NCBI GenBank assembly: GCA_039105265.1
Contig: JAPFFF010000006.1
Coordinates: 6,386,001-6,450,000, forward strand
Direction: 5' to 3'
From: Tritrichomonas musculus
Taxonomy: Eukaryota; Parabasalia; Tritrichomonadida; Tritrichomonadidae
Length of the DNA: 64,000 nt
The notes under the pieces: generated by a model
What the model was told of the DNA's origin: nothing
The model's database searches: none
Seen by the model: only the letters and a program-made list of their open reading frames with translations
Part shown: one piece after another, positions 52,374 to 62,706 of the stretch
Numbering within the stretch: position 1 is the first letter of the stretch
Layout: each line of letters starts with the position of its first letter
Program-made: the position numbers and the translations under genes

Positions 52374-52667
52374 CAGTAGTGTTTCATAATCCAAAAACGT
52401 TGCGAAAATAAAAAATCGACTTTTTAAAAATAACAATCCAAATAACAATTCAAAAAATAAATAAAATTTCTATTCAAGCATTCAAAAAGTTATCGGATTA
52501 TTCAATAAAGGTTAGAAAATAAAAAATCTACTTTTTGAAAAAAACTTCTCAAATTTATCATTTATTTTTTGATTTTCTTTGAAAAAGTTTATATCTTTTC
52601 AGAAAGATTAAATTCAAAAAGTGGATTTTTTTGTTAAAAAACATTTTCCAATTTTGAAACACTACCG
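52374..52667. mobile_element. TA-flanked MITE (294 bp)
   Basis: Ends CAGTAGTGTTTCATAAT and CGGTAGTGTTTCAAAAT (inverse of right end), TA on both sides (52372-52373, 52668-52669). Interior has CTTTTTGAA-type words on both arms. Tc1/mariner-type by target. A related right end occurs at 56333-56379. Confidence 0.75.
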
Positions 52668-53529
52668 TAAGCACAAATATAATAAGATTTTTAATCTATT
52701 AGATTTATCATAATTATTGTTTTAAATGAGAAATTTATGTTTTTTAAAATCAGAATTGAGAACTTTACATGAATTCCTCTCAATTTCAAATCTTTCTTTT
52801 CTCTCCAAATTCATAACAAATTTTTGAAATATTGATAAAATCATCGTTATTATATATGCATTTTCTGATGGCTAAATTTCACTGAATTTGGTGCGCTACA
52901 TTTTTCGTAATAGAAATATGATTTACTTATTTTTGTTAATTTTTTAAAAAATATAAATTTCTAATGATGATTATCAATATCCAATAGGATATTTTATGTT
53001 TTGGAGCTTCATTTCATCAAATGATCAAAAAATTACATATCATTTTTTATTTACAATAGCTAAGTCCAACTTTATTAGGCAATAAATTCCAATTTATACC
53101 AATCAAAAATCAAATATATGATATTTTTTATGATATAAATGATTAATAAAATGCTTTTTATAGAAAAGTTTTAACAAAATTATCCAAGGTTAAAAATTTG
53201 CTTATTACGATCAGTATTTGAATTCAAAAGTCATCATTTTTTATAGTAATATCTTGTTTTCTAGCGCATTAAATATATCATAATTATTGGTTTAAATTTA
53301 TTATCTGTCATTAAGTAAAATATTTTAATTATAATCATATCTATTACAAATTCGCTAGTTTCGACTCTTCTGCTTAAAATGGTAATTATGTAAAAATTTT
53401 ACGGTTAACTTTAATTTTTCATTTTTGTTAACCAATTTTATAATTATATTTGGTATAATTATACGGTTTTTGTAATGGCCAAAAAAAATTTATTAATCTA
53501 TCTATATTAGCTTTTGCTTCTTGCATATT

Positions 53530-54010
53530 CTTGATGCTCGAATCTCCAGAAATCAATTTTTCGCAGGTATTTGAATCTAAAAACTATTAAATTCTCATTG
53601 ATGTTCAAATCTCTATTATCCTCAATTCTCAAAGTTGATATCTCTTATACTCAGATTTCTCTAATATTCAGACCTTTCTTATATTCAGATCTCTCTTATA
53701 TTCAGATTTTTCTTTTATTTAAATCTCACATTGTACTCATATTTCTCAAATACTCAAATTTCTCTTATTCTGCAATCAATTTCATACTCGAATCTTTTCT
53801 CTACTCAAACATCTTTGATTCTCAAAATAATTTAATACTCAAGTATCTCTTATACTCAATTCTCTCCTATTTCCTGATCAATATCTTACTCAAATCTCTA
53901 TCATTATCAGATCTCTCTTTTGCTCTAGTCTCTTTTATTCTCAAATCAATTTATCACTCAGGCATCTTTTATACTAAATCTCTTTTATATTATATTCTCA
54001 CATAATGCTC
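53530..54010. repeat. Degenerate pyrimidine-rich tandem repeat
   Basis: Repeats of about 24 bp like ATCTCTTATACTCAGATTTC. The 144-codon plus-strand frame here (Ser/Leu/Phe/Ile repeats) is a product of composition. No gene supported. 54011-56053 is AT-rich with nothing else recognised. Confidence 0.55.
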
Positions 54011-56053
54011 AAAATTTAGATATTTCTTATTTTTTTCATAAAAGAACTCAAAAACAACAATATATTTTATTGAAATGTTATAGTTTCTTTATATAATCTA
54101 GAAATGATGATGTTTATACTTGATATATGAATAACTTCCAGATTTCTCTAATTTTCGTGAAAAATATCATTCACAGCTTAATTTCCAGCATCAATGATCG
54201 CTAAATAATATTTCAAAAATTCGTATTCTCTTATATAGATGATGGTTTCTTCTATAGATTTTACATGACCAAATTAGTTATCAAAAAGTTTCCTATCCGT
54301 TTATTTATCTTAAGAAGAAAACTTATTTTAGGAGAACATAATAACTTCAAATAATCATGAATCAGAATTTATAAAAAAAGCAAAGTTAAACAATTCGAAT
54401 AAGCTATTATCCAAAGCAAAACTTTCGAAATTGCATTCAAATATTGATTGGAAAGATATCAAAAATAGTCGAATACTTGGAAAATAGCTAGATTGAATAT
54501 TTCAAAAGAACTATTATTAATATCGCAAGAGTTTTTTCGTGAAGTTATTTACATTTTGGTAAAACTTCAAAATATGATAATTATTTTGATTCTTTTTTCC
54601 AAAAATTTCTTTTTTAAGCTTTTATTCGCAGCGCATTCAATATAAAATCATACAATTGTTTTATATTAACACAGACTTGTCGATTTTTTTAAGCTAAGCC
54701 TAATTTCCAAAGAATATAATATATAGAGAAATAAATCATGAATTAAATAATAATCTCAAACTATAGTATTAGGTGATATTAAATTATTCGGCTATTTAAT
54801 TATTCTCATTCTTTTAGTTCTGAAAGAATATTGGTAATATTAGATTTTTATCATCATAATTTTTCTTGATATTTATATTAATTATGTATTATTAAGTATA
54901 TGTAAACTTTATATTATTTTTTCTTTGATATGATCTTTTCTTTTTGAATTATAGCTCTTTTTAATTTTATACGTTTTTTAAAAAATCGTTATTAACTATA
55001 CAATTTTTTTCAAAAATAAAAACGTATAAAATCGTTTTTTAGAAAATACGTTTTTTTTACCAATTTAAGCGAGATCAGGTTTTTTTTTTAAAAATTACCC
55101 TAAATATTTTAATAAATATTTTATTTGACTCGAGATATAAACAGAAATAAAACCCCCTAAATTTCTGTTTTTGTGACTAATCGAAAATATAATGGTGTAT
55201 TAATTATTAGCTATTAATACTGATTAAAATATTATATAACCTCAAAAGGGAATAATGATCCTGTCTGGATATATAACTACATCGAAAATCATATTTTTTG
55301 ATATTGACAATTAATCTATCTATAAACATTTTATATAAACATTTATTTATATTTTCAAGATTAAAACTTTCATTTTCCTATTATTGGGCAATTTTTAATA
55401 ATTATCAACAATTTTTAAGCAATATTAATTGTCAATATCGTACTAAGTATCAAATAAATATATAAATTATTATAATTAATATATATTTTACTATTTTTAA
55501 TATATTTTATTTTTAATAACTTTTCATTCTCTTATCAAAATAATACGTTTTTCCTACAAAAAACTCTCAATTTTTCAATGAAATTGTAAGATATATTTTT
55601 TCTAATATAAAAAATTTTTAAGTTAACTATTTTTATATAACCAGTTTTTTATATTATAAATATATTTATGCATTTATTTACTTCAAATCATGAAAATTAT
55701 TATTTTTGAAAAGAAATTCAAGGAATATTTTTTTAATATCAATTAAGAATATCATTTGATTTATACTATGCTATCCATTTTTAAAAATATCTGTTAAAAA
55801 AGTTCAAAATGAAATAAACTATTCAAAAATGAATGTATTCAAAAAACTTTATTTGATGTAAAAATCAATACTTAAAATATTTGCCAATAAATCATTATTT
55901 ACACTTAATATTCATAATCCAATTTATTATATAAAAAAAGACTAATTTAAAAAATATAATAAACATAAAATATTATTATATTACTAATAAAATTTCGAAG
56001 AAAAAGATTCAATATTTAGCCAATCAAAAATTTTTTTGAGTCCCCACACATTT

Positions 56054-56331
56054 TTTTTGGATTTCTCTGTTTTTTATTTCAATATATTTCAATTGGTATT
56101 CCTAAAAAATATTTTTAAATTAAATTAAATATAAATTTATAAAATGATATATATGATAATATAATTAATATGATTATTTTAAATCAAGATATATCTATTT
56201 TATTTTTTCGGTTTTTTTTTTAAAAAATAAGTATATCTTGGAAACCAAAATAATTTAAGTAAACAATTTTTGCTTTTTTATTAATAGGAAACATATTATT
56301 ATATTTTAATATATATTGTTTTTAATATGGG
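56054..56331 (-). repeat. Inverted copy of the left part of element 2
   Basis: About 278 bp nearly identical to 44942-45218 in the opposite orientation (for example GGAATACCAATTGAAATATA on the minus strand). Similarity stops on both sides, so it is a fragment of the same repeat family. Confidence 0.75.
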
Positions 56332-56332
56332 A

Positions 56333-56379
56333 TTTTTTTTTTTGTTCAAAAAACATTTTTCAATTTTGAAACACCACTG
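56333..56379. repeat. MITE end fragment just upstream of the protease gene
   Basis: AAAAAACATTTTTCAATTTT + GAAACACCACTG then TA; about 90% like the right end of the MITE at 52374-52667. It ends 36 bp before the protease ATG. Confidence 0.55.
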
Positions 56380-56415
56380 TATTTATTTTGAAATACAAAA
56401 TTTATAAAGCAAAAA

Positions 56416-57393
56416 ATGTTTTTCTTGATATACTTTTCTTTTTCTATCCCTGCCGAGCCTACTCTTAAAGAAGAAAAGTCATTCTTAAAATGGATGCGAA
56501 GTACAAACCAGATATTTACAGGTGAATCTTACTTCTTCCGAATGCAAAATTATTTGAACACTGTTGATTTAATTAACAAGCATAACAAAGATAATGAAAA
56601 TTATAAGCTTTCTTCAAATCAGTATTCACATTTAACTCCTTCGGAACTTAATTCTCTTTTTGCTTTCAAAAATTACAAACCTCATCCACGATCAACTCCA
56701 AGATTTTCAGATTTCATTCCTCCTGAATCTCTTGATTGGAGAGAGAACAATACTGTGACAGCCATTAAGAATCAGCAAACCTGCGGTAGCTGCTGGTCAT
56801 TCGCGTCTGTTGCAGTAATGGAAAGTTTATTAGCTAGAACTGAAGGTTTATTAAGGAGTCTTAGTTCACAGTCACTCTTAGACTGCTGTTCTTCATGCAA
56901 CGGATGCAATGGATGTGACCCAACTATTGCTCTTGATTGGATTATTCAGAAATCAAATGGGTCACTTCCATTAGAAGCATTTTATCCTTATTATGCAATA
57001 CAAAAAGAATGTGATACCACTAAATTCTTGAATAACACATACGGAAATCTGAAATCCTGGGATTATGTTGATTTTTGTAATGAAACGGATCTTATGGTTA
57101 AATGCGCCGAATATGGACCTGTTCTTTCGGTAATGAAAGCTAACTTGTGGTCATTTATTTTTTATACTGGTGGAATATTCTATGAAGAAGGTTGTAGCCA
57201 GTTTGACTATGATCATGCTGTTGCTGTTGTTGGATATGGCAGTGAGAATGAACAACTTTTTTGGATTGTCAAGAATTCAATGGGGAAAGAATGGGGCGAA
57301 GAAGGTTATATCAGGCTTGCCAGAAATAAAGGGAATATGTGTGGGATTGCCACAAGATCTATTTATGTGAGTAATGATCCTTTAACATATTGA
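56416..57393 (+). CDS. Papain-like (C1A, cathepsin L-type) cysteine protease (325 aa)
   Basis: A short hydrophobic signal-like start (MFFLIYFSFSIPAEP) is followed by an I29-type prodomain with a partial ERFNIN pattern (RMQNYLNTVDLINKHN) and the mature domain from about PPESLDWREN. Active-site residues: Q120, C126 (QQTCGSCWSFA), H267 (YDHAVAVVGYG) and N287 (WIVKNSMGKEWG). Cysteines CCSSCNGCNGC fit the usual disulfides. Length is normal for the family. It would be made as a zymogen and act in lysosomes or outside the cell. Such proteases are abundant in trichomonads and serve in cytoadherence and degradation (known). The upstream 36 bp show no clear TCA-type initiator. Confidence 0.92.
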   Translation: MFFLIYFSFSIPAEPTLKEEKSFLKWMRSTNQIFTGESYFFRMQNYLNTVDLINKHNKDNENYKLSSNQYSHLTPSELNSLFAFKNYKPHPRSTPRFSDFIPPESLDWRENNTVTAIKNQQTCGSCWSFASVAVMESLLARTEGLLRSLSSQSLLDCCSSCNGCNGCDPTIALDWIIQKSNGSLPLEAFYPYYAIQKECDTTKFLNNTYGNLKSWDYVDFCNETDLMVKCAEYGPVLSVMKANLWSFIFYTGGIFYEEGCSQFDYDHAVAVVGYGSENEQLFWIVKNSMGKEWGEEGYIRLARNKGNMCGIATRSIYVSNDPLTY

Positions 57394-58081
57394 TGATTTG
57401 AGTTTCACTAGTTTTAATTATCAAAACTAATGTGTTTTGTTCATATATGTTTTATGTTTATTCTTTTATTATATATTTCTGGTTTGTTGATATAACCAAA
57501 ACTTTACTAATTAAAATGTTAATAATATATATAATATTATTATTATTATGAAATTATCTTTCTTAATACTAATTTATAAATTTTCATGAGGAAATATATG
57601 TTTCTAAAATTATAATATAATTCAATTTTTCATGTTCTTCTAATTCTTGAATCACTCAGTGGCACTCACAAAATGAGTGAAATCAATAATACAACAAAAA
57701 AAAAGTTCAAGTGAACAGTCAATAATTATTTTATATTCGAATATTTTATAAATAAAATATCATTTTATTAGCTTAATAAAAGTTAAAAATAATATTTTTA
57801 TTGTTTATTAGCTTTTATCGCATAAGATATTAATATTTATTTTTCATTTAGATTTCAAAAAGATGATTTTGATGTTTTTAAATGAGGGTTTTTTATTTAT
57901 TATATTTTGTGCCTAATGTTGTGCTATGATGGCCAAACTACATAGATCAAAAATATACTTCATTCTTAAAAAATTTCACATGTAACAAGACTTTGTATTT
58001 TTTGATCAAAGAGGTATGAATTTTAATCATAAAAAAAAAAAAATCACAAACTTTCCTTATTTTTCCCTAGTTGGGTAAAAG
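57394..58081. other. AT-rich intergenic region
   Basis: Between the protease and the membrane-protein gene. Low complexity; no gene, repeat pair or RNA recognised. Confidence 0.6.
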
Positions 58082-59062
58082 ATGGATCAACTATTTAAAA
58101 TATTCATTTATGTTTTTTTATTGGGGTTTATACTTATGCAGTTTTCATACAATATTTCGCTCAATTCCTGCCAATGTTTATTACGCAATTATACGAAAGT
58201 AAATAAATTTGCCAATCCAAAAGACTATGAAGGTAAAATTGTTTTTCTTTCTTCAAGTAAGCCAAAATATCAAGCTTTATACAATAAAGAATTTAACATC
58301 GAAATCAAAGCTGCTTATGCAAAAGTAATAATTAAGCATTGTTATGCTCATTTTAATAAAAATAATCATGTTCAAAATGCATGGTCTTCAAATTACCCAT
58401 TCGCCAACGAATCATATTCTATGATTAATGTTGGAAACTTCACAATTGACACAAAATCTTTCTATTCCTCACAATTTCAGTTGCAAACTTTTGTTCCGTC
58501 AAAGGAAGAAATTATTAACTTCGAGCAGTCAGCAGCAGCAATAAAGTATAATTATTTAAGCCAAGGATATTTTTTTGATAAATCCTTTCCATCAAAAAAA
58601 TTAAAGCCAAGAATCAATGATTGCACTTTAAATGATAAATTTGTTAGATTTGATGTTTTCAAACCAGAATCAATTTCAATTCTAGGAGTGATTGAAAAAG
58701 GTTATCTTAAACACTTTGATTACTATACAATTGATTTTTCAGGAGTATTTGATGGGAAAATCACGTTAAATTCCTTAATTAATAATTTTATTAATGGAAA
58801 AAAGCAACAAGTTTTTGCTTTGGGCCTTATTTCAATTTCTATCCTAATTATTTTATTTGTTTTGTGTAATCGTTTTTATTTTTCTATTTTTGCATTTGTG
58901 ATTCTTATCGTTTCTACTTTGAATATAAAATCACTATGTCTTCAATATTTTCCGATTAAATTCAAGCCTTTATTTGCAACTACATTAACAATTTTGATGT
59001 CTTTAGCTTTTTTCTATTCAAATAAAATTCCAATTTTTATTAAAATAATGCTACTAAATTAA
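58082..59062 (+). CDS. TMEM43-like membrane protein (326 aa)
   Basis: One transmembrane segment near residues 5-24, a large soluble domain, then three segments near 242-262, 264-283 and 298-315. This one-plus-three topology, with an early GKIVFLSSSK strand, a VIIKHCYAHF segment and an AWSSNYPFANESYSMINVGNF region, resembles TMEM43/LUMA-type proteins, which sit in the inner nuclear membrane and endoplasmic reticulum. The resemblance is by pattern, so alternatives such as another four-segment membrane protein remain. Potential N-glycosylation sites (NYTK, NESY, NFTI) lie in the soluble domain. Host gene. Confidence 0.5.
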   Translation: MDQLFKIFIYVFLLGFILMQFSYNISLNSCQCLLRNYTKVNKFANPKDYEGKIVFLSSSKPKYQALYNKEFNIEIKAAYAKVIIKHCYAHFNKNNHVQNAWSSNYPFANESYSMINVGNFTIDTKSFYSSQFQLQTFVPSKEEIINFEQSAAAIKYNYLSQGYFFDKSFPSKKLKPRINDCTLNDKFVRFDVFKPESISILGVIEKGYLKHFDYYTIDFSGVFDGKITLNSLINNFINGKKQQVFALGLISISILIILFVLCNRFYFSIFAFVILIVSTLNIKSLCLQYFPIKFKPLFATTLTILMSLAFFYSNKIPIFIKIMLLN

Positions 59063-60814
59063 CTGTATGAAGTTTGTTATTATATAATCATATATTATTT
59101 CATATGATTGTGAAGATATTATACTTAAAAAATAAACTTTAAATCATTATTATACAGTCTTTTCGGGATTATAACGGAAATATTACCCTTAAGGGGGAAC
59201 TTACCTTTTTTTCAATGAAGTTTTACCAAATTTATTTCAACAAGTTATCATTCTTTTTTGAAAATAATTTAATATAATTATGATAAAGGCTTTGAATAAT
59301 ATATTTTTGTGTTTGTTTTTATGTGACATATTATAACCAGTGTTTTGCAGACTCATTTTTTCTGTCAAATAAGCCTTGGTTTTTTTATTTACAATTGTAT
59401 ACAACTTGTCCTTTTAAAAATTACAATTGTAATAAAACAAAGGTATGGAAATTCTTTTTCAATTCAATTTTATTTTATGCCAAAAAAAATATTCGAATAT
59501 TGATCATTTTTTATTAAAAATTAGTCCATAGTCATGTATATAATATTTGTAGCATAAATATAAAATCAAAAAAAAAATAATTTTAATTTTATTACCGAAA
59601 AACAAGAAAAAAATAAAATCCAGAGGTGCGAGAACTGAAAATGTATATTTTAGATATGTATAAAAATATATTTATCTCAATATTTTATTTATATATATGA
59701 TAAATTTTATAATATATATATATTATATTATGTATAATAATTTTATTTATTGTCCATAGTTCATTATTACGCAATGATGTGAAATTATAAGAGCACGAAA
59801 TATTTTTATTAATTCATGTATAATTTGTCATGCCTGGATTATTTCAGAATTATATTTTATATTTATAAATGATATAGTTTGTTTCATTTATATTCATTAG
59901 TTATTTATAATAAATTTACTTTAAAAATGAAATATTTGTGTTTTATTACAATTTTAAAGCTATTTTTAAAATTTTCCAATTATTACTTAATTTGGAAGGG
60001 ATAACTATTTTCCATCTGATTAATATTCTTATTTAAATCAATTTTGCTAATTTAAGATTTACTTTCGCTCGGCAGGGGTAATCCTATTTTCATTTTAAAT
60101 TTTGAAAGGGAAAAATGATCGGAAGTTTTGCTCCTCTCAATTTGAAAAATTACATGTTTTTAAGGGGAAAATATGTTTTCTGATTATATTTTCTTGATGA
60201 AAATTAGAGAATTGCAATTTTATTTGATTTTCTATGAAATGATCTACTTAATTCCCCAAAATAGGGGATTTGTCGAAAATATTAATTTTCAAATATTTGG
60301 TCATTTTCATCGCAATTTCATTTAATTTGATTCTATTAATGCTCTAATGTATATATTACATAGAATTACATATTTTATTGCCATAAATTTTAATCAACAA
60401 TAAAGAATTATGTGATTTAATTTCATAGAGAATTTTCTCAAAATTGGCCTTAATAAATGGATCCAAACAATGATAATATATAATTAATGCTATATTTTAA
60501 TTATATAAAACTAATTAATCAAAATGTACTATTCAATTTTAAGATACGTATATTTTTTTATGTTTTATAATTGAATAGTTTATGCAAAGATATTCTTAAA
60601 GTTTATTCAAACTTCATTTTTCTTTTTTCCCAAAAAATCAACGATTTTCCTACATTATTTAATTATATTTTCTTATTTAATAATATATTTAACAAAAAAT
60701 AACCTAAAAATCTTGTTTTTATGATAAAATTTTAAGACATTCAAAAAAATGATCGGAAGTTTTCCTCCTCTCAATTATGATTTTTGAATTAAATTTGGGT
60801 TTGCCTCTATTTTT
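59063..60814. other. AT-rich intergenic region before Polinton C
   Basis: No gene recognised. Contains a repeat at 59455-59592, the word AGAGGTGCGAGAACT at about 59622 (also near 38687), and a 30-bp direct repeat (ATGATCGGAAGTTTT + CTCCTCTCAATT) near 60112 and 60746. Confidence 0.6.
59455..59592. repeat. Dispersed repeat copy
   Basis: About 135 bp (TAGTCCATAGTCATGTATAT core) nearly identical to 39565-39698, the DNA directly left of the MULE. Both copies end with AATTTTAT, which is the MULE's target sequence. Confidence 0.7.
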
Positions 60815-61350
60815 AGTAGTGTAGGGGTGGCGCGTAGGACCCCCAGATACGAAAATGGTCGAAAATGGCCCTTAAATGGGTAGTTACGAGCATGGAAACG
60901 CGTTTTCGAAAAGTCCCAAAAAGAGCCCCAAATGGGCCTTAAATGGGCTGTTTTCAGCACTCCGACGAGTTATGCCTATCGGAAATTCCTCGCGTGACAT
61001 GTCCATCGTGTATTTCTTGCGTGAATCGCACACTCGGAGGGTCTAGTTACGGTGCTCGAAATGGACGACCCCTAGATACGAAATTCGTCGAAAATGGCCC
61101 TTAAATGGGTAGTTACTGAGAGATCCTCGTTTGTGACCATCCCGTGACGATTTTCGTGGTGGTTATGCCCGGTAAAGAGTCTCGTTAGTGGGTGAAATGG
61201 ACGACCCCCAGATATTGTTTATACCTCATGAGCGATAAATAGCGGGGTGGGTGAGTGTGGATGTACGTGGATGGGTGATCTCGTGAGGGGTGTGCATGTG
61301 GGGGTGATCTCGTGAGGGGTGATGGCTTATGGGTCATAAATTTTTTAACA
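60815..61350. repeat. Terminal region of Polinton C with direct repeats
   Basis: A block with CCAGATACGAAAATGG and GGCCCTTAAATGGGTAGTTA occurs near 60836 and again near 61066, and a shorter part (GGACGACCCCCAGATA) near 61198. Unit spacing is about 130-230 bp. The inner end has GTGATCTCGTGAGGGGTG twice. Non-coding. Confidence 0.65.
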
Positions 61351-61353
61351 CCC

Positions 61354-62706
61354 ATGAAAGAAATGAACTACGATCAATCAGTCGAAATCGATGACGTAAA
61401 CGTAGTCAAGTATGCCGCTCTAAAACGATTAGCTCGTATGCTGGACATCCCCAACGATGTCACCAACGAATCATGGGAAACAGTCAAGCGTAGACTTGGT
61501 ATCACAGGGATTGTCACCAAAGAGATATTCGCTCAGAACAAGTCCCGTTTCGTGGATGAGCTAGTTGGTATCATCGTCGATAGAGCCCTTGAACTTGGTT
61601 ACGACAACGATGACACCAAATTCATGTCCTTCTACAACTTCGCTAAGGGATATAAAGCTGGGAAGCATTTAGTTGTCCCTCAACCACCCGAACATCCACG
61701 ACCTCCAACAAGGTACATCGATACTGATGTCGGATTCCTCAATCAATTACGTTTTCATCTACCACCAGATCCTTTGAGTAACCCCTTCGAAGCCCTCAAG
61801 CACGAATCCGTGAAGAAGCGCTTCAATGAACGACTCGGAGTTGAACGCAAACGATTTGAGCAGAAGAAAGTCGATGATGAGTTCTTCAAGCAATTGTATC
61901 CACGACCAGATCCTTTGAGTAACCCCTTCGAATTCAACAAGCGCGAATCCCTGAAGAATCGCTTTCGTGAACGACTCGACAAAGAGAGAACCCAAATCAA
62001 GACATCCAAAGCGGCATACAAAGCGATGTTGGATAAGCTGATGACCGAACCGGTTCTCCTTCGTCCACTTCCACCCAAAGAGATGATTCCCCTCAAGCCA
62101 TACTCCGTAAAGCTATTCGAGAAAGAAAACGAAGAACTGATCAACTACTTCGACAAGTTCGGTCACGAGTTCAAGTCATCGAATCCCGAATATCTTACCA
62201 TCAACGAACCCAACGATGAAGAGAAAGCCAAAGCAGCATTCGAGAAGAAGAAGTATCATGGAACACAGATCGTCAACAAGACTCACGACAAGAAACCCAT
62301 CGTTGTGTACTACCTCAACGACATCCACCGTCTCGAAGACATCTTCAACTTCCTTGAGAACACCGTCTACAAGAGCGAACGTAAACCATTCAAGATCACG
62401 TTCGACCTCACCGGGATCTTCGAAACACCAAGAACCAATATCGATGACATCACTGACTACACCTACGAAGAACGTGAGATCCGCGCCACCAACTTCAAGA
62501 ACATCAACAAGATACCCATCCTGATCCAACTCAATGACGAACTCGAGAAGGTCAAGTACTATATCGAATCCGTCTTGTTCAACTACTCAACGACTGAATC
62601 GGATGTGAAGCTCATCTACGTCACCTCGGTTGCCTTCAAGGTGTCGAGATTGGTCAAGGTCACCGGTAAGGTGAAGCTCCCTGATGAGCTAGTCAAGTCA
62701 AATTGA
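61354..62706 (+). CDS. Conserved module protein upstream of PolB, Polinton C (450 aa)
   Basis: Start MKEMNYDQSVEIDD at 61354 is chosen because the Polinton A protein (11902-12738) begins in the same way. The first ~125 residues are shared with A. A duplicated segment follows (RPDPLSNPFEFNKRESLKNR and an earlier PPDPLSNPFEALKHES). The C-terminal half (YLNDIHRLEDIF ... GKVKLPDELVKS) resembles the region just ahead of the polymerase in animal Polintons. Either a polymerase N-terminal part or a partner such as a terminal protein (inference). Confidence 0.55.
   Translation: MKEMNYDQSVEIDDVNVVKYAALKRLARMLDIPNDVTNESWETVKRRLGITGIVTKEIFAQNKSRFVDELVGIIVDRALELGYDNDDTKFMSFYNFAKGYKAGKHLVVPQPPEHPRPPTRYIDTDVGFLNQLRFHLPPDPLSNPFEALKHESVKKRFNERLGVERKRFEQKKVDDEFFKQLYPRPDPLSNPFEFNKRESLKNRFRERLDKERTQIKTSKAAYKAMLDKLMTEPVLLRPLPPKEMIPLKPYSVKLFEKENEELINYFDKFGHEFKSSNPEYLTINEPNDEEKAKAAFEKKKYHGTQIVNKTHDKKPIVVYYLNDIHRLEDIFNFLENTVYKSERKPFKITFDLTGIFETPRTNIDDITDYTYEEREIRATNFKNINKIPILIQLNDELEKVKYYIESVLFNYSTTESDVKLIYVTSVAFKVSRLVKVTGKVKLPDELVKSN

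Larger units (their letters stand above)
52256..55079. repeat. Inverted-repeat pair, possible TA-type element (2.8 kb)
   Basis: CCTGATCTCGCTTAAA (from 52257) and its exact inverse (ending 55079). TA precedes the left end but not clearly follows the right. The interior has no transposase and includes the MITE at 52374-52667 and the pyrimidine-rich block at 53530-54010. The class and boundaries are uncertain. Confidence 0.4.

Noticed and set aside
53571-54005. 144-codon frame as a membrane protein
   Set aside because: Sequence is a degenerate 24-bp pyrimidine-rich repeat; Ser/Leu/Ile/Phe bias follows from composition.
44942-56331. One 11.4-kb element bounded by 278-bp inverted repeats
   Set aside because: The left copy lies inside element 2, which has its own ends and target duplication; the right copy is a fragment outside the pogo element. 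They are two copies of one repeat family.
60112-60776. Direct repeats as LTRs or a solo element
   Set aside because: Only 30 bp, no coding sequence between them, no TG...CA ends and no target duplication.
62176-62529. Antisense frames over the Polinton C module gene
   Set aside because: Shadows of the plus-strand gene, whose first part is conserved with Polinton A.
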